Of a DNA stretch of 63,478 nt, positions 37,288-45,832 are shown one piece after another. Position numbers and translations under genes: made by a program. The stretch is from Paracoccaceae bacterium (GTDB lineage Bacteria; Pseudomonadota; Alphaproteobacteria; Rhodobacterales; Rhodobacteraceae): contig JAABTV010000015.1 in NCBI GenBank assembly GCA_011389685.1, forward strand, positions 1 to 63,478, in the 5' to 3' direction. The first letter of the stretch is position 1. Each line of letters starts with the position of its first letter. Under the pieces are notes generated by a model, which had not been told where the DNA came from, made no database searches, and saw nothing but the letters and a program-made list of their open reading frames with translations.

Positions 37288-37950
37288 TCATTCAAGGCCG
37301 AGGAGGCGGAGCGCCTCGGCATAGCTGCCGCCTGGGCGGGCGACGTCGAAATGCACGGTTTGCAGCCCGACATCGCGCGCGCCCTCGATGTTGCGTTTCT
37401 GGTCATCGACAAAGACGCAAGCCTCAGCGGGCAGGGCGAGCGCGTCGAGCGCGGCCGCGTAGGCGCGCGGGTCGGGTTTGAGGATGCCGGTATGGGTGGC
37501 ATCGATGATGGCGTCGAAATCCGCCAGAAAGGGCAGTTTCTCGCGGAAATCGGCGCCATAGAAGAGGTCGAGCTCGTTGGAGAGAATGGCGAGGCGGATG
37601 CCGGCCACCTTGCAGGTGTCGAGGGTTTCGCGAAACTCGGGGCGGATCACCGCGTCGGGGTCGGCGCCGCGGGCGGCGCGAACGAACTGTTGCATCTCGG
37701 TCCAGTGTTCGCCCACCAGCGCGCCCACCTCGCGGGTGCGTTCAAGCCAGTAGTCGCGTTCGGTTATCCGCCCGGCCTGCATCGCCTGCCAGAGCCCGTC
37801 ACTTTCGGGGTGGAACGGCCCGAACCATGTGAGCGTGCCGGGGCCGAGGCCGAGGGCGCGTTCGGTTTCGTCATGGGTCTCGAACAGGGTGCGTGTAATC
37901 ACCCCGCCGAAATCGAGGATCAGGGCGCGGTCTGCGGGGGTGTCGGTCAT
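37288..37950 (-). CDS. HAD-family hydrolase (subfamily IA)
   Basis: 220 aa. Motif I is present in ALILDFGGVITR with the nucleophile Asp, motif II in ILSNELDL and motif III/IV in CVFVDDQKRN. It hydrolyses a small phosphate ester or haloacid; the substrate is unknown. Overlaps the IclR gene by four bases (ATGA) and precedes the aminotransferase by 13 bases, so it belongs to this operon and may act on an intermediate of the neighbouring pathway. Confidence 0.85.
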   Translation of the reverse strand: MTDTPADRALILDFGGVITRTLFETHDETERALGLGPGTLTWFGPFHPESDGLWQAMQAGRITERDYWLERTREVGALVGEHWTEMQQFVRAARGADPDAVIRPEFRETLDTCKVAGIRLAILSNELDLFYGADFREKLPFLADFDAIIDATHTGILKPDPRAYAAALDALALPAEACVFVDDQKRNIEGARDVGLQTVHFDVARPGGSYAEALRLLGLE

Positions 37951-38726
37951 GCGGCCTCCTCTCGCTGGAATCCGTCGGGCAGAAAACCGCCCATCAACCG
38001 GGTGAGGCGCAGCCCGTGGTGACGCAGGGCGCGACGGATCAGGGCCTGATGGTCGGGCGTCATGCGGGCCGAGGGCGCGGCGACGGCGATGGCGCCGATC
38101 ACCCGGGTTTCGGAATCAAAGAGCGGCATGGCGTGGGAATGGACATCGTCCTCGAACCCGCCGACGCATTGCGACATGCCGGATTCGCGCACACGGGTCA
38201 GCGTGGCGCGGATCCTGGCCGGGTCGGTGACGGTGAGGGGGGTGCGTTTCTCCAGTGGGCGGGCGAGCATCGCGTCGGTGAAATCCGGTGGCGAAAAGGC
38301 CAGAACGGCCAGCCCCGAGGCCGTATTGTGAAAGGTGAGCCGCTCGGCGTCCTCCATCGTGACGCGGGTGCCGTGGAGCGGCGCATAGGCATAGGTGAGG
38401 GTGACGAGCGCGTCGTTCTGGATCAGCGAGACATGGGTTGTCTCATGCGTGGCGGCGCAGAGATCGGCGAGCACCGTCTGGGCGAGATCGCGCATCGGAA
38501 CGGCGGCCTCGCGCAGGGCGGCGAGGCGCAGGAAGGCGGGGCCGAGGCGGTATTCGCGCGCCGCGCCGGTCTGTTCGACGAATCCCTGCGCTTGCAATTC
38601 CGACAGAAGCCGGTGCACCGTCGCCTTGTTCAGCCCCGAAAGACGGGCCAGGTCGCTCAGCCCGATGGTGCTGCGCGAGCGGTTGAAAAAGTCCAGCAGG
38701 GACAGGGCTTTGGCAACGGTTCCCAT
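37947..38726 (-). CDS. IclR-family transcriptional regulator
   Basis: 259 aa. N-terminal winged helix (GLSDLARLSGLNKATVHRLL) and a C-terminal IclR effector-binding domain. Divergent from tctC, with candidate operators in the 167-base gap between them. It most likely controls the transport and catabolic operon on the plus strand as well as its own operon, in response to a pathway metabolite. Confidence 0.9.
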   Translation of the reverse strand: MGTVAKALSLLDFFNRSRSTIGLSDLARLSGLNKATVHRLLSELQAQGFVEQTGAAREYRLGPAFLRLAALREAAVPMRDLAQTVLADLCAATHETTHVSLIQNDALVTLTYAYAPLHGTRVTMEDAERLTFHNTASGLAVLAFSPPDFTDAMLARPLEKRTPLTVTDPARIRATLTRVRESGMSQCVGGFEDDVHSHAMPLFDSETRVIGAIAVAAPSARMTPDHQALIRRALRHHGLRLTRLMGGFLPDGFQREEAA

Positions 38727-38799
38727 CGGTGGCGGCGTGTCTTTCGTGGTTGTTTTCGATTGCTTTGAGTTGGCGGTTTCTGTTCACCTGTTAAAAGTG

Positions 38800-38860
38800 T
38801 TGACAGACTCGAGCATGGTCTGTCAATCTATTTTAGAACCAATGGTTCGAAAAATGAACC
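38800..38860. promoter_or_regulatory. Candidate IclR operators between iclR and tctC
   Basis: Two symmetric sites. TTGACAGAC-N9-GTCTGTCAA (38800-38826) has perfect nine-base arms. GAACC-AAT-GGTTC-N7-GAACC (38836-38860) gives three half-sites. Both lie upstream of tctC and could control both directions. Confidence 0.6.
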
Positions 38861-38893
38861 GAAGAAAAATGCGAAACACAGGGAGATATTCTT

Positions 38894-39835
38894 ATGACGA
38901 CACGCAACATTCTGGGCGGCGCGCTGGCGCTTGCCATGGCCGCGACAGGCGGGGCCGCGCTGGCGGATTACCCCGAAAAACCGGTGAGTTTCGTGGTGCC
39001 GTGGCCGCCGGGCGACCTTGAAGACGTTCTGACGCGGATGATCGCCGAGGATTTCCAGGCCGAATATGGCGTTGCGGCGGCGGTGGTGAACAAGCCCGGC
39101 GGCGGTGGCGGGCCGTTCCCCGGGGCGATCGAGGTGGCGAATGCGCCCGCCGATGGCTATACGATCGGCAGCTTCGTGATCGGGGTGCCGGTGGTCGGCC
39201 ACCAGATCGGGATCGACGATCTGACCCCGGCGCAGTTCGACCCGTTGGGCATTTTCCTGACCTATCCGTTCGTGATCGCCACCTCGGCCGATGCGCCCTA
39301 TTCGACGATGGAAGAACTGGCCGCGCATGCCAGGGAAAACGACGTGGCGCTGGGCCATTTCGGCGATGTCCTAACACCGACGCAGGTGACCAAGGCGCTG
39401 GCCGCGAACATGGATTTCGAATGGGGCAGCGACGCGGCGTTCGATGCGCTGGATTGCAACACGCTGGCGAGCGGCGATGCGGATGTGATCAACACCACGC
39501 TGCAACTGGTGTTGCCGTGCCTCGATGACATCAAGGTGCTGGTGTCGATCACCGATGAGCGCATCCCGTTGGTGCCTGACGCGCCGACGGCGGGCGAGGT
39601 CGATCCGACGCTCGACATCGCGCTGTGGAACGGGCTGTTCGTCCACAAGGACACGCCGAAGGACGTGCGCGAAAAGATCATCGCCGTCGCCCAGAAAACC
39701 GCGATGAGTGACCGGGCGCAGGCGGTGGCCAAGGAGACCGGGGCGCTGGTCTATTGGCAGGGGCCGGAAGAAAGCGCGTCGCGGATCGCGCAGGATATCG
39801 AGACGGTCGCACGGATCGAGAGCATCCTTGAATGA
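38894..39835 (+). CDS. tctC: Tripartite tricarboxylate transporter binding protein TctC
   Basis: 313 aa. Signal peptide (GGALALAMAATGGAALA) then the Bug-family start DYPEKPVSFVVPWPPG and the GGGGG ligand loop region (VVNKPGGGGGPF). Captures a carboxylate-type substrate in the periplasm for TctAB. GGGAG precedes the ATG. First gene of the plus-strand operon. Confidence 0.93.
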   Translation: MTTRNILGGALALAMAATGGAALADYPEKPVSFVVPWPPGDLEDVLTRMIAEDFQAEYGVAAAVVNKPGGGGGPFPGAIEVANAPADGYTIGSFVIGVPVVGHQIGIDDLTPAQFDPLGIFLTYPFVIATSADAPYSTMEELAAHARENDVALGHFGDVLTPTQVTKALAANMDFEWGSDAAFDALDCNTLASGDADVINTTLQLVLPCLDDIKVLVSITDERIPLVPDAPTAGEVDPTLDIALWNGLFVHKDTPKDVREKIIAVAQKTAMSDRAQAVAKETGALVYWQGPEESASRIAQDIETVARIESILE

Positions 39836-39899
39836 TTGCATGCGGCCGGGCGGGTGATCCGCCCGGCCGTTTCACCAGCCCGAGCCGGGAGGCGGCGCA

Positions 39900-40427
39900 A
39901 TGACCGAGGAAGAACGCCGGTTCAAGGGGCCGGTCCGGGGGCAGAGTCTGTTCGCGATCGTGTTCGTGGTCGCGTCGCTGTTGTTGCTCAGCCAGTTGGG
40001 CACCGAGACGCGCTGGGCCAAGGGCACGCAGCTTTTCGCGCAGCCGCGATTCTGGCCGGCGGTGGCGGTGGGCGGGATGCTCCTGTTCGGACTGCTGCAT
40101 TTGTGGAAGCTGCCGCGCAAGCGGTTGCGCCGTGCCGATCTGGTGGAATGGCGGATCTGGTTTTTCGCCCTCGAATGGGTGCTGTGGTTCCTGGTTTACG
40201 TGACGGTCGTGCCGGTGCTGGGTTACCTGCCGAGCACGCTGGTCTTCGTTCTTCTTCTGGCTGGGCGGGTAGGGTATCGCAGCCCGAAGATGATGTGGAT
40301 TTCGGCCGGTTTCGCGGTGGCGGTGGTGGTGGTGTTCAAGACCTTCCTGCAGGTGCGCATCCACGGCGGGGCGGCGTATGAGTATCTGCCGGGCGCGTTG
40401 CGCTCGTTCATGATCCTGAATTTCTGA
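39900..40427 (+). CDS. tctB: Tripartite tricarboxylate transporter small membrane subunit TctB
   Basis: 175 aa, four membrane segments, the normal TctB layout. Partner of TctA in the inner membrane. The start has GGGAGG close upstream, and tctA begins seven bases after its stop. Confidence 0.85.
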   Translation: MTEEERRFKGPVRGQSLFAIVFVVASLLLLSQLGTETRWAKGTQLFAQPRFWPAVAVGGMLLFGLLHLWKLPRKRLRRADLVEWRIWFFALEWVLWFLVYVTVVPVLGYLPSTLVFVLLLAGRVGYRSPKMMWISAGFAVAVVVVFKTFLQVRIHGGAAYEYLPGALRSFMILNF

Positions 40428-40434
40428 GGCCGGC

Positions 40435-42063
40435 ATGGAGCTTTTGGTATCAGCCGTCGAGATCCTGGCGCGCTGGGATGTGATCCTGGCGCTTGTGGTC
40501 GGATCGGTGGGCGGCGTCATGATCGGGGCGATTCCGGGGGTTGGCCCGGCGGTGGCGATTGCCATCCTGTTGCCCGCGACCTTCAGCATGGACCCGATCG
40601 TGGGGCTGACCGTGCTTTTGGGCATCTATGGCAGTTCCATGTATGGCGGCGCGATCCCGGCGATCCTGATCAACACGCCGGGCACGGCGGTCAATGCACT
40701 GACCACCTATGACGGGTTCCCGATGACCGCGCGGGGCGAGGCGCGGCGGGCACTTTCGCTGGCCTATTCGGCCTCGTTCTTCGGCGGCGTGTTCTCGGTG
40801 ATCTGCCTGATCCTGTTCGCGCCGGTGCTGGCCCGGATTGCGCCGATGTTCGGCAGCCGCGAGATTTTCCTGGCCGCGCTTCTGGGGCTGATCCTGGTGG
40901 TGATCGCGCATCGCGGGCAGACGCTGATTGCGGCGGCGATGGCGTTTTTCGGGATATTCCTCAACACCGTGGGGCTTGAGCCGGTCAAGTATTCGAAACG
41001 CTATACCTTCGATCAAAGCTGGCTGTCGTCGGGGGTGGACCTGATCGTGGTGGTGCTGGGGCTGTTCGCGCTTTCCCAGGCGTTCTACCTGTTGCAGGGT
41101 GATGATGAGAAGGTGCGCCTGACCCCGTTGCGCGGCGGGCTGTTCCAGGGGTTGCGCGAGCTTTCGCGCCATCCGCGCGTGGCCGGGGTGTCGGGCGCCT
41201 TCGGTGTCGTGATGGGGATGATCCCCGGCGTGGGCGAGTTCACCGCGCAATTCATGAGCTACACGTCCGCGCAGCGCAGCAGCAAACGCCCGGAGGATTT
41301 CGGCCACGGGTCGAGCGAGGGGTTGATTGCCGCCGAGACGTCGAACAACGCGGTGCCGGCTGCTGCAATGGTGCCGCTTCTGGCGCTGGGTATTCCGGGC
41401 GAGGCGCTGACCGCGATGATGCTGTCGGTCTTCTATGTGCATAACGTGGTGCCGGGGCCGCAGTTGTTCCAGAATGACATGCCGTTCGTGGTGGCGCTTT
41501 ATCTGGCACTTCTGGTGCTCAACGTGCTGGTGCTGATCTTCCTGCTGTCGGCCACCGGGCATCTGGTCAAGGTGGTGAAGATTCCCAACCGGTTCCTCGG
41601 AGTGGGCATCCTCACGCTGTCGTTCGTGGGGGTTTACAGCTTGCGCAACTCGTTCACCGATTGCCTGATCGCGGCATGTTTCGGGGTGTTCGGCTTCGTG
41701 CTCAAGCGGCTGTCGCTGCCGGCGGTGCCGATCGTTCTGGGCATGGTTCTGGGCGGGATCATGGAGGTCAAGCTGCGCGCGGGCATGGCGCGGGTGAAGA
41801 CGCCGCTTGATTTCATCGACCGGCCCATCGCGATGATCCTGTTTGTGATGATCCTCGGCGTTCTGGCGCTGCACATCCGCCATGTGCTGATCGAACGCCG
41901 CAAACTGAAGGAGGCCAAATGGTCAGCCAGGAGAAGATCGACTCGCTTCGGAATGCAGATGTTCCGCCGCAGAGATTACTTGTCGACGGAGCGTGGCAAG
42001 AAGGTTCGGGAGAAACGCTCGAAGTATGTTCCCCGATCGACGGGGCCGCGTTCACCACGCTAG
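40435..42063 (+). CDS. tctA: Tripartite tricarboxylate transporter large subunit TctA
   Basis: 542 aa, about 12 membrane segments. The conserved TctA motif is visible in GAIPGVGPAVAIAILLPAT, and GSSMYGGAIPAILINTPGT follows. Uses an ion gradient to move substrate delivered by TctC. The last 48 residues after about position 495 are unusual: they are Arg-rich and run 145 bases into the next gene in a different frame, past where TctA proteins normally stop. Confidence 0.93.
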   Translation: MELLVSAVEILARWDVILALVVGSVGGVMIGAIPGVGPAVAIAILLPATFSMDPIVGLTVLLGIYGSSMYGGAIPAILINTPGTAVNALTTYDGFPMTARGEARRALSLAYSASFFGGVFSVICLILFAPVLARIAPMFGSREIFLAALLGLILVVIAHRGQTLIAAAMAFFGIFLNTVGLEPVKYSKRYTFDQSWLSSGVDLIVVVLGLFALSQAFYLLQGDDEKVRLTPLRGGLFQGLRELSRHPRVAGVSGAFGVVMGMIPGVGEFTAQFMSYTSAQRSSKRPEDFGHGSSEGLIAAETSNNAVPAAAMVPLLALGIPGEALTAMMLSVFYVHNVVPGPQLFQNDMPFVVALYLALLVLNVLVLIFLLSATGHLVKVVKIPNRFLGVGILTLSFVGVYSLRNSFTDCLIAACFGVFGFVLKRLSLPAVPIVLGMVLGGIMEVKLRAGMARVKTPLDFIDRPIAMILFVMILGVLALHIRHVLIERRKLKEAKWSARRRSTRFGMQMFRRRDYLSTERGKKVREKRSKYVPRSTGPRSPR

Positions 42064-43403
42064 AGCGGGCGGGGGCCGAGGATGTGGACCGCGCGGTTGC
42101 GGCGGCGCGGCGGGCGTTCGAGGATGGGCGCTGGTCACGCGCGGCCCCGGCCGAGCGCAAGCGGGTCTTGCACCGGATCGCGGATATCATCGAGGAACGG
42201 GCGCTGGAATTGACCGTGCTGGGCGTGCGCGACAACGGCACCGAGTTCAACATGGCGCTGAAGGCCGAGGCCGGATCGGCGGCGGGCACGTTCCGCTATT
42301 ACGCCGAGGCCGTGGACAAGATCTATGGCGAGGTGGCGCCGACGCCCGAGAACGTGCTGGGGCTTGTGCATCGCGAACCGGTGGGCGTGGTCGGCGCGAT
42401 CGTGCCGTGGAATTTCCCGCTGATGATCGGGGCGTGGAAGCTGGCGCCGGCGCTGGCCGCGGGCAATTCGGTGGTGTTGAAACCGGCCGAGACCGCCTCG
42501 CTCTCGCTGTTGAAACTGGCCGAGTACTGCATGGAGGCGGGCCTGCCCGATGGCGTGCTGAACGTGGTGACGGGGCAGGGCAGCGTGGCCGGCGAGGCGC
42601 TGGCGCTGTCGATGGATGTGGATGTGCTGGTGTTCACCGGGTCGGGGGCGACGGGGCGGCGGCTGCTGGAATATTCCGCGCGCTCGAACCTCAAGCGGGT
42701 TTACCTGGAGCTGGGCGGCAAGAGCCCCAATGTCGTCTTTGCCGATGCGCCGGACCTTGAGAAGGCGGCGCAGGTTTCGGCAATGGGAATTTTCCGCAAT
42801 TCCGGGCAGGTCTGCGTGGCGGGATCGCGCCTGTTGGTGGAGCGGTCGATCCATGATGAATTCGTCGCGGCGCTGTCGCGCCATGCCGGGGCGCTCAGGG
42901 TGGGTGATCCGCTTGATCTTGGTAGCCAGGTGGGAGCGATCAATTCGCTGGGCCAGTTGGAGGGGAACCTTGGCTTCGTGGCCGATGCCACGGCGCAGGG
43001 GGCGGAGATCGCGCTGGGCGGTGGGCGTATTCTTGAAAGCACGGGGGGCTATTACATGGAACCCACGGTGCTGACCGGGGTGCGGCCCGACAACCGGGTG
43101 TTCCGCGAGGAGGTGTTCGGCCCGGTGCTGGCCGTGACCGCCTTTGACAGCGACGAAGAGGCCGTGGCGCTGGCCAATGCCACCGATTACGGGTTGGCGG
43201 CGGGGGTCTGGACCGGGAACCTGAGCCGCGCGCATCGCATGGTGCGGGGCATCCGGTCGGGCATCGTGCATGTGAACACCTATGGCGGGTCCGACAACAC
43301 CGTGCCGCTGGGGGGCGTCAAGCAATCGGGCAATGGCCATGACAAGTCGCTTCATGCGGTGGACAAGTATCTGGACCTCAAGACCGCGTGGATTGAGTTG
43401 TGA
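41919..43403 (+). CDS. NAD(P)-dependent aldehyde dehydrogenase
   Basis: 494 aa. Cofactor and catalytic motifs LELGGKSPNVVF (glutamate) and NSGQVCVAGSR (cysteine nucleophile) are intact. Oxidises an aldehyde to the acid; in this operon a semialdehyde released by the phospholyase-like enzyme is the natural candidate. A GGAGG ribosome binding site lies inside the tctA frame, and the ATG at 41919 begins MVSQEKIDSLRNADVPPQ, which fits the family. Confidence 0.93.
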   Translation: MVSQEKIDSLRNADVPPQRLLVDGAWQEGSGETLEVCSPIDGAAFTTLERAGAEDVDRAVAAARRAFEDGRWSRAAPAERKRVLHRIADIIEERALELTVLGVRDNGTEFNMALKAEAGSAAGTFRYYAEAVDKIYGEVAPTPENVLGLVHREPVGVVGAIVPWNFPLMIGAWKLAPALAAGNSVVLKPAETASLSLLKLAEYCMEAGLPDGVLNVVTGQGSVAGEALALSMDVDVLVFTGSGATGRRLLEYSARSNLKRVYLELGGKSPNVVFADAPDLEKAAQVSAMGIFRNSGQVCVAGSRLLVERSIHDEFVAALSRHAGALRVGDPLDLGSQVGAINSLGQLEGNLGFVADATAQGAEIALGGGRILESTGGYYMEPTVLTGVRPDNRVFREEVFGPVLAVTAFDSDEEAVALANATDYGLAAGVWTGNLSRAHRMVRGIRSGIVHVNTYGGSDNTVPLGGVKQSGNGHDKSLHAVDKYLDLKTAWIEL

Positions 43404-43501
43404 GGCAAGGCAGCAGGATATTCCGGGCAGTTTCGGCGCGCGTGAGCAAGGCCATCGCGCATGGCCTGATACCATGTTCCCGCCGGGGCGCGCAGCGTCC
43501 T

Positions 43502-43537
43502 GGCATGCGCCCGCCCGCCCCCAGGCGGGCGCATGCC
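43502..43537. other. Strong intercistronic hairpin
   Basis: GGCATGCGCCCGCC and GGCGGGCGCATGCC form a perfect 14-pair stem around an eight-base loop, in the 226-base gap between the ALDH and the phospholyase-like gene. No T-run follows, so it is not a classical terminator. It may stabilise the upstream message or act in attenuation. A weaker GCCAT/ATGGC hairpin lies at 43449-43463. Confidence 0.6.
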
Positions 43538-43629
43538 TCTGATCTGCTTGTCTTTCCACGGTTGCCGGACCACTTGAGGGTATCCACCCCGGGCCGGGCG
43601 CTGCCCTTGTTGCTTCCACGGAGACCGTC

Positions 43630-44892
43630 ATGACCGAATCCCTTCTCGATCGCCGCGAGCGCCTTTTGGGCCCGCGCATGACGACCTTCTATGACGAGCC
43701 CGTGCATCTTGTGCGGGGGCTGGGCACGAAACTTTGGGATGTGGAGGGGCGCGAGTATCTCGATTGCTATAACAACGTGCCGCATGTGGGCCATTGCCAC
43801 CCGAAGGTGGTCGAGGCGATCTGTCGGCAGGCAGGGACGCTCAACACCCATACGCGATACCTGCATGAGGGGATCGTGAATTATGCCGAGGACCTGACCG
43901 GCACGTTCGCCGATCCGCTGAAGGCGATGATGGTGACCTGCACCGGCTCGGAGGCGAATGATATCGCGCTGCGCATGGCGCGGGCGGTGACCGGGAAGAC
44001 GGGGGTAATCGCGACCGATCACACCTATCACGGCAATACCGATGCGGTGAGCCAGTTGAGCTGCACCAACCCGCCGCCGAACCGCTGGGAGTCGGTGGAA
44101 TTCGTGCCGGCGCCGGACAGCTATCGGCCCATGTCGGCGCAGGACTGGGCCGGGCATGTGGAGGCGGCGATTGCGTGGCTTGAGGACAAGGGGCATGGGG
44201 TCTCGGCGCTGGTCATCTGTCCGTTCTTTGCCAACGAGGGCTTTCCCGATCTGCCCGGCGGGTGGTTGACGCCCGCGATCGAGGCCGTGCGGCGCGTGGG
44301 TGGCGTGATCATCGCCGATGAGGTGCAGCCCGGTTTCGGCCGCCTTGGCACGCATTTCTGGGGGCATGAGAAGGCCGGCTTCCTGCCCGATATCGTGACC
44401 ATGGGCAAGCCGATGGGCAATGGCCATCCGGTGGCCGGAGTGGTGACAAGCCGCGAGGTAATGGAGGCGTTTCGCGATACGTTCCGCTATTTCAACACGT
44501 TCGGCGGCAACCCGGTGAGCATGGCGGCGGCGCAGGCGACGCTGGACGTGATCCGCGAGGAAGGCTTGCAGGAGAACGCGCGCGCGGTGGGCGAGTATGC
44601 CCGCGCGGGGCTGCGCGATCTGGCCGCGCGGCATGACTGCATCGGGGATGTGCGCGGATCGGGGCTGTTCTTCGGGGCCGAGCTGGTGCTGGACCGCGAG
44701 GCCAAGACCCCGGCGACCGCGTTCACCAAGGCGGTGGCCAATTCGCTGCGCCACAAGGGGGTTTTGATGAACTTCCTCGGGGTGCATTACAACGTGCTGA
44801 AGATGCGCCCGCCGATGGTGTTCTCGCAAGACGATGCGGACCGGATGCTGAAAGCGGTGGACGAGGCGTTGGGCGAGGTGCCGCTTGCTTGA
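43630..44892 (+). CDS. Class III PLP enzyme of the phospholyase type (AGXT2L/PHYKPL-like)
   Basis: 420 aa. YLDCYNNVPHVGHCHPKVVE and NTHTRYLHEGIVNYAE near the start, IADEVQPGFGRLGTHFW, the PLP lysine in DIVTMGKPMGNGHPVA and YFNTFGGNPVS are the pattern of the AGXT2-like phospholyases that act on phosphoethanolamine or 5-phosphohydroxylysine, releasing phosphate, ammonia and an aldehyde. A plain transaminase role is the alternative. It overlaps a kinase gene, which is what the phospholyase reading predicts. Confidence 0.82.
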   Translation: MTESLLDRRERLLGPRMTTFYDEPVHLVRGLGTKLWDVEGREYLDCYNNVPHVGHCHPKVVEAICRQAGTLNTHTRYLHEGIVNYAEDLTGTFADPLKAMMVTCTGSEANDIALRMARAVTGKTGVIATDHTYHGNTDAVSQLSCTNPPPNRWESVEFVPAPDSYRPMSAQDWAGHVEAAIAWLEDKGHGVSALVICPFFANEGFPDLPGGWLTPAIEAVRRVGGVIIADEVQPGFGRLGTHFWGHEKAGFLPDIVTMGKPMGNGHPVAGVVTSREVMEAFRDTFRYFNTFGGNPVSMAAAQATLDVIREEGLQENARAVGEYARAGLRDLAARHDCIGDVRGSGLFFGAELVLDREAKTPATAFTKAVANSLRHKGVLMNFLGVHYNVLKMRPPMVFSQDDADRMLKAVDEALGEVPLA

Positions 44893-45829
44893 GATCGCAC
44901 AGGAAGCGGCCCGGCATTGGGGGCTGGAGGGGGCCGGGATCGCGCTGGCGGCGCGGCGCGAGAATGTGGTTTACCGCGTGTCGGCCCCCGGGGGTGAATA
45001 TGCGCTGCGGCTGCACCGGCCCGGCTATCGCAGCGATGCGGAACTGACCTCGGAACTGCAATGGATGGCGGCGCTGGCGGCGGGGGGCCTTGATGTGCCT
45101 GTGCCGCTGGCTGCGCGTGACGGGCGGTTCATGGCCCGTGTCGCGGGGCATCAGGTCGATGTTCTGAGCTGGGTGCCGGGGGCGGCGCTGGGCCGTGCCG
45201 GAGAGTTGCAGGGGGTCGCGGATCGGCCGGGCTTCTGCCATGCGCTGGGCGTGGCGATGGCGCGGATGCATGACATCTCGGACGCCTGGGTGCGGCCCGA
45301 AGGGTTCACCCGGCCGGCGTGGGACCGCGCCGGCCTTCTGGGTGAGGCGCCGCTTTGGGGGCGGTTCTGGGAGCATCCGCATCTGGGTGCGTCGGAACGG
45401 GCGCTGTTGAGCCGTGTGCGGGCGGCGGCCGATGACGTACTGTCGCGCGTCGAGGGCGAGGCCGAATACGGGCTGATCCATGCCGACCTGATCAGCGAGA
45501 ACATGCTGTGGGACGGGGCGCGGATCTACCTGATCGACTTTGACGATGGCGGGTTCGGGTTTCGCGATTTCGAACTGGCGACCTTTCTTCTGCGCTTCGA
45601 GGATGCGCCGGATCATGCCGAATTGCGCGCGGCGCTTTGCGATGGCTATGCCGCGCGGCGGCGGGTGCGGGCGGCCGATCTCGACCTGTTCCTGCTGCTT
45701 CGAGCGCTGACCTATCCCGGCTGGATCGCGGACCGGCTGGGCGAGCCGGGCGCGGCGGAACGGTCGGAACGCGCGGTGACGACGGCATTGCGCAGCGCGT
45801 GGCGCTGGCTGGACAGGATGGGAGGATGA
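44885..45829 (+). CDS. APH-family small-molecule kinase
   Basis: 314 aa, TTG start at 44885 overlapping the previous stop by eight bases. Aminoglycoside-phosphotransferase fold: catalytic loop LIHADLISENML (His-x-Asp...Asn) and metal-binding LIDFDDGGFGF. Kinases of this fold include hydroxylysine kinase and ethanolamine/choline-type kinases. Next to a phospholyase-like enzyme it probably phosphorylates the hydroxyl of an amino alcohol or hydroxy-amino acid; antibiotic resistance is unlikely from context. Confidence 0.83.
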   Translation: MLEIAQEAARHWGLEGAGIALAARRENVVYRVSAPGGEYALRLHRPGYRSDAELTSELQWMAALAAGGLDVPVPLAARDGRFMARVAGHQVDVLSWVPGAALGRAGELQGVADRPGFCHALGVAMARMHDISDAWVRPEGFTRPAWDRAGLLGEAPLWGRFWEHPHLGASERALLSRVRAAADDVLSRVEGEAEYGLIHADLISENMLWDGARIYLIDFDDGGFGFRDFELATFLLRFEDAPDHAELRAALCDGYAARRRVRAADLDLFLLLRALTYPGWIADRLGEPGAAERSERAVTTALRSAWRWLDRMGG

Positions 45830-45832
45830 GAC

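Noticed and set aside
44885..45829. Reading the APH-fold gene as an aminoglycoside resistance gene
   Set aside because: It overlaps a phospholyase-like gene inside a catabolic operon with its own transporter and regulator; metabolite kinases share this fold.
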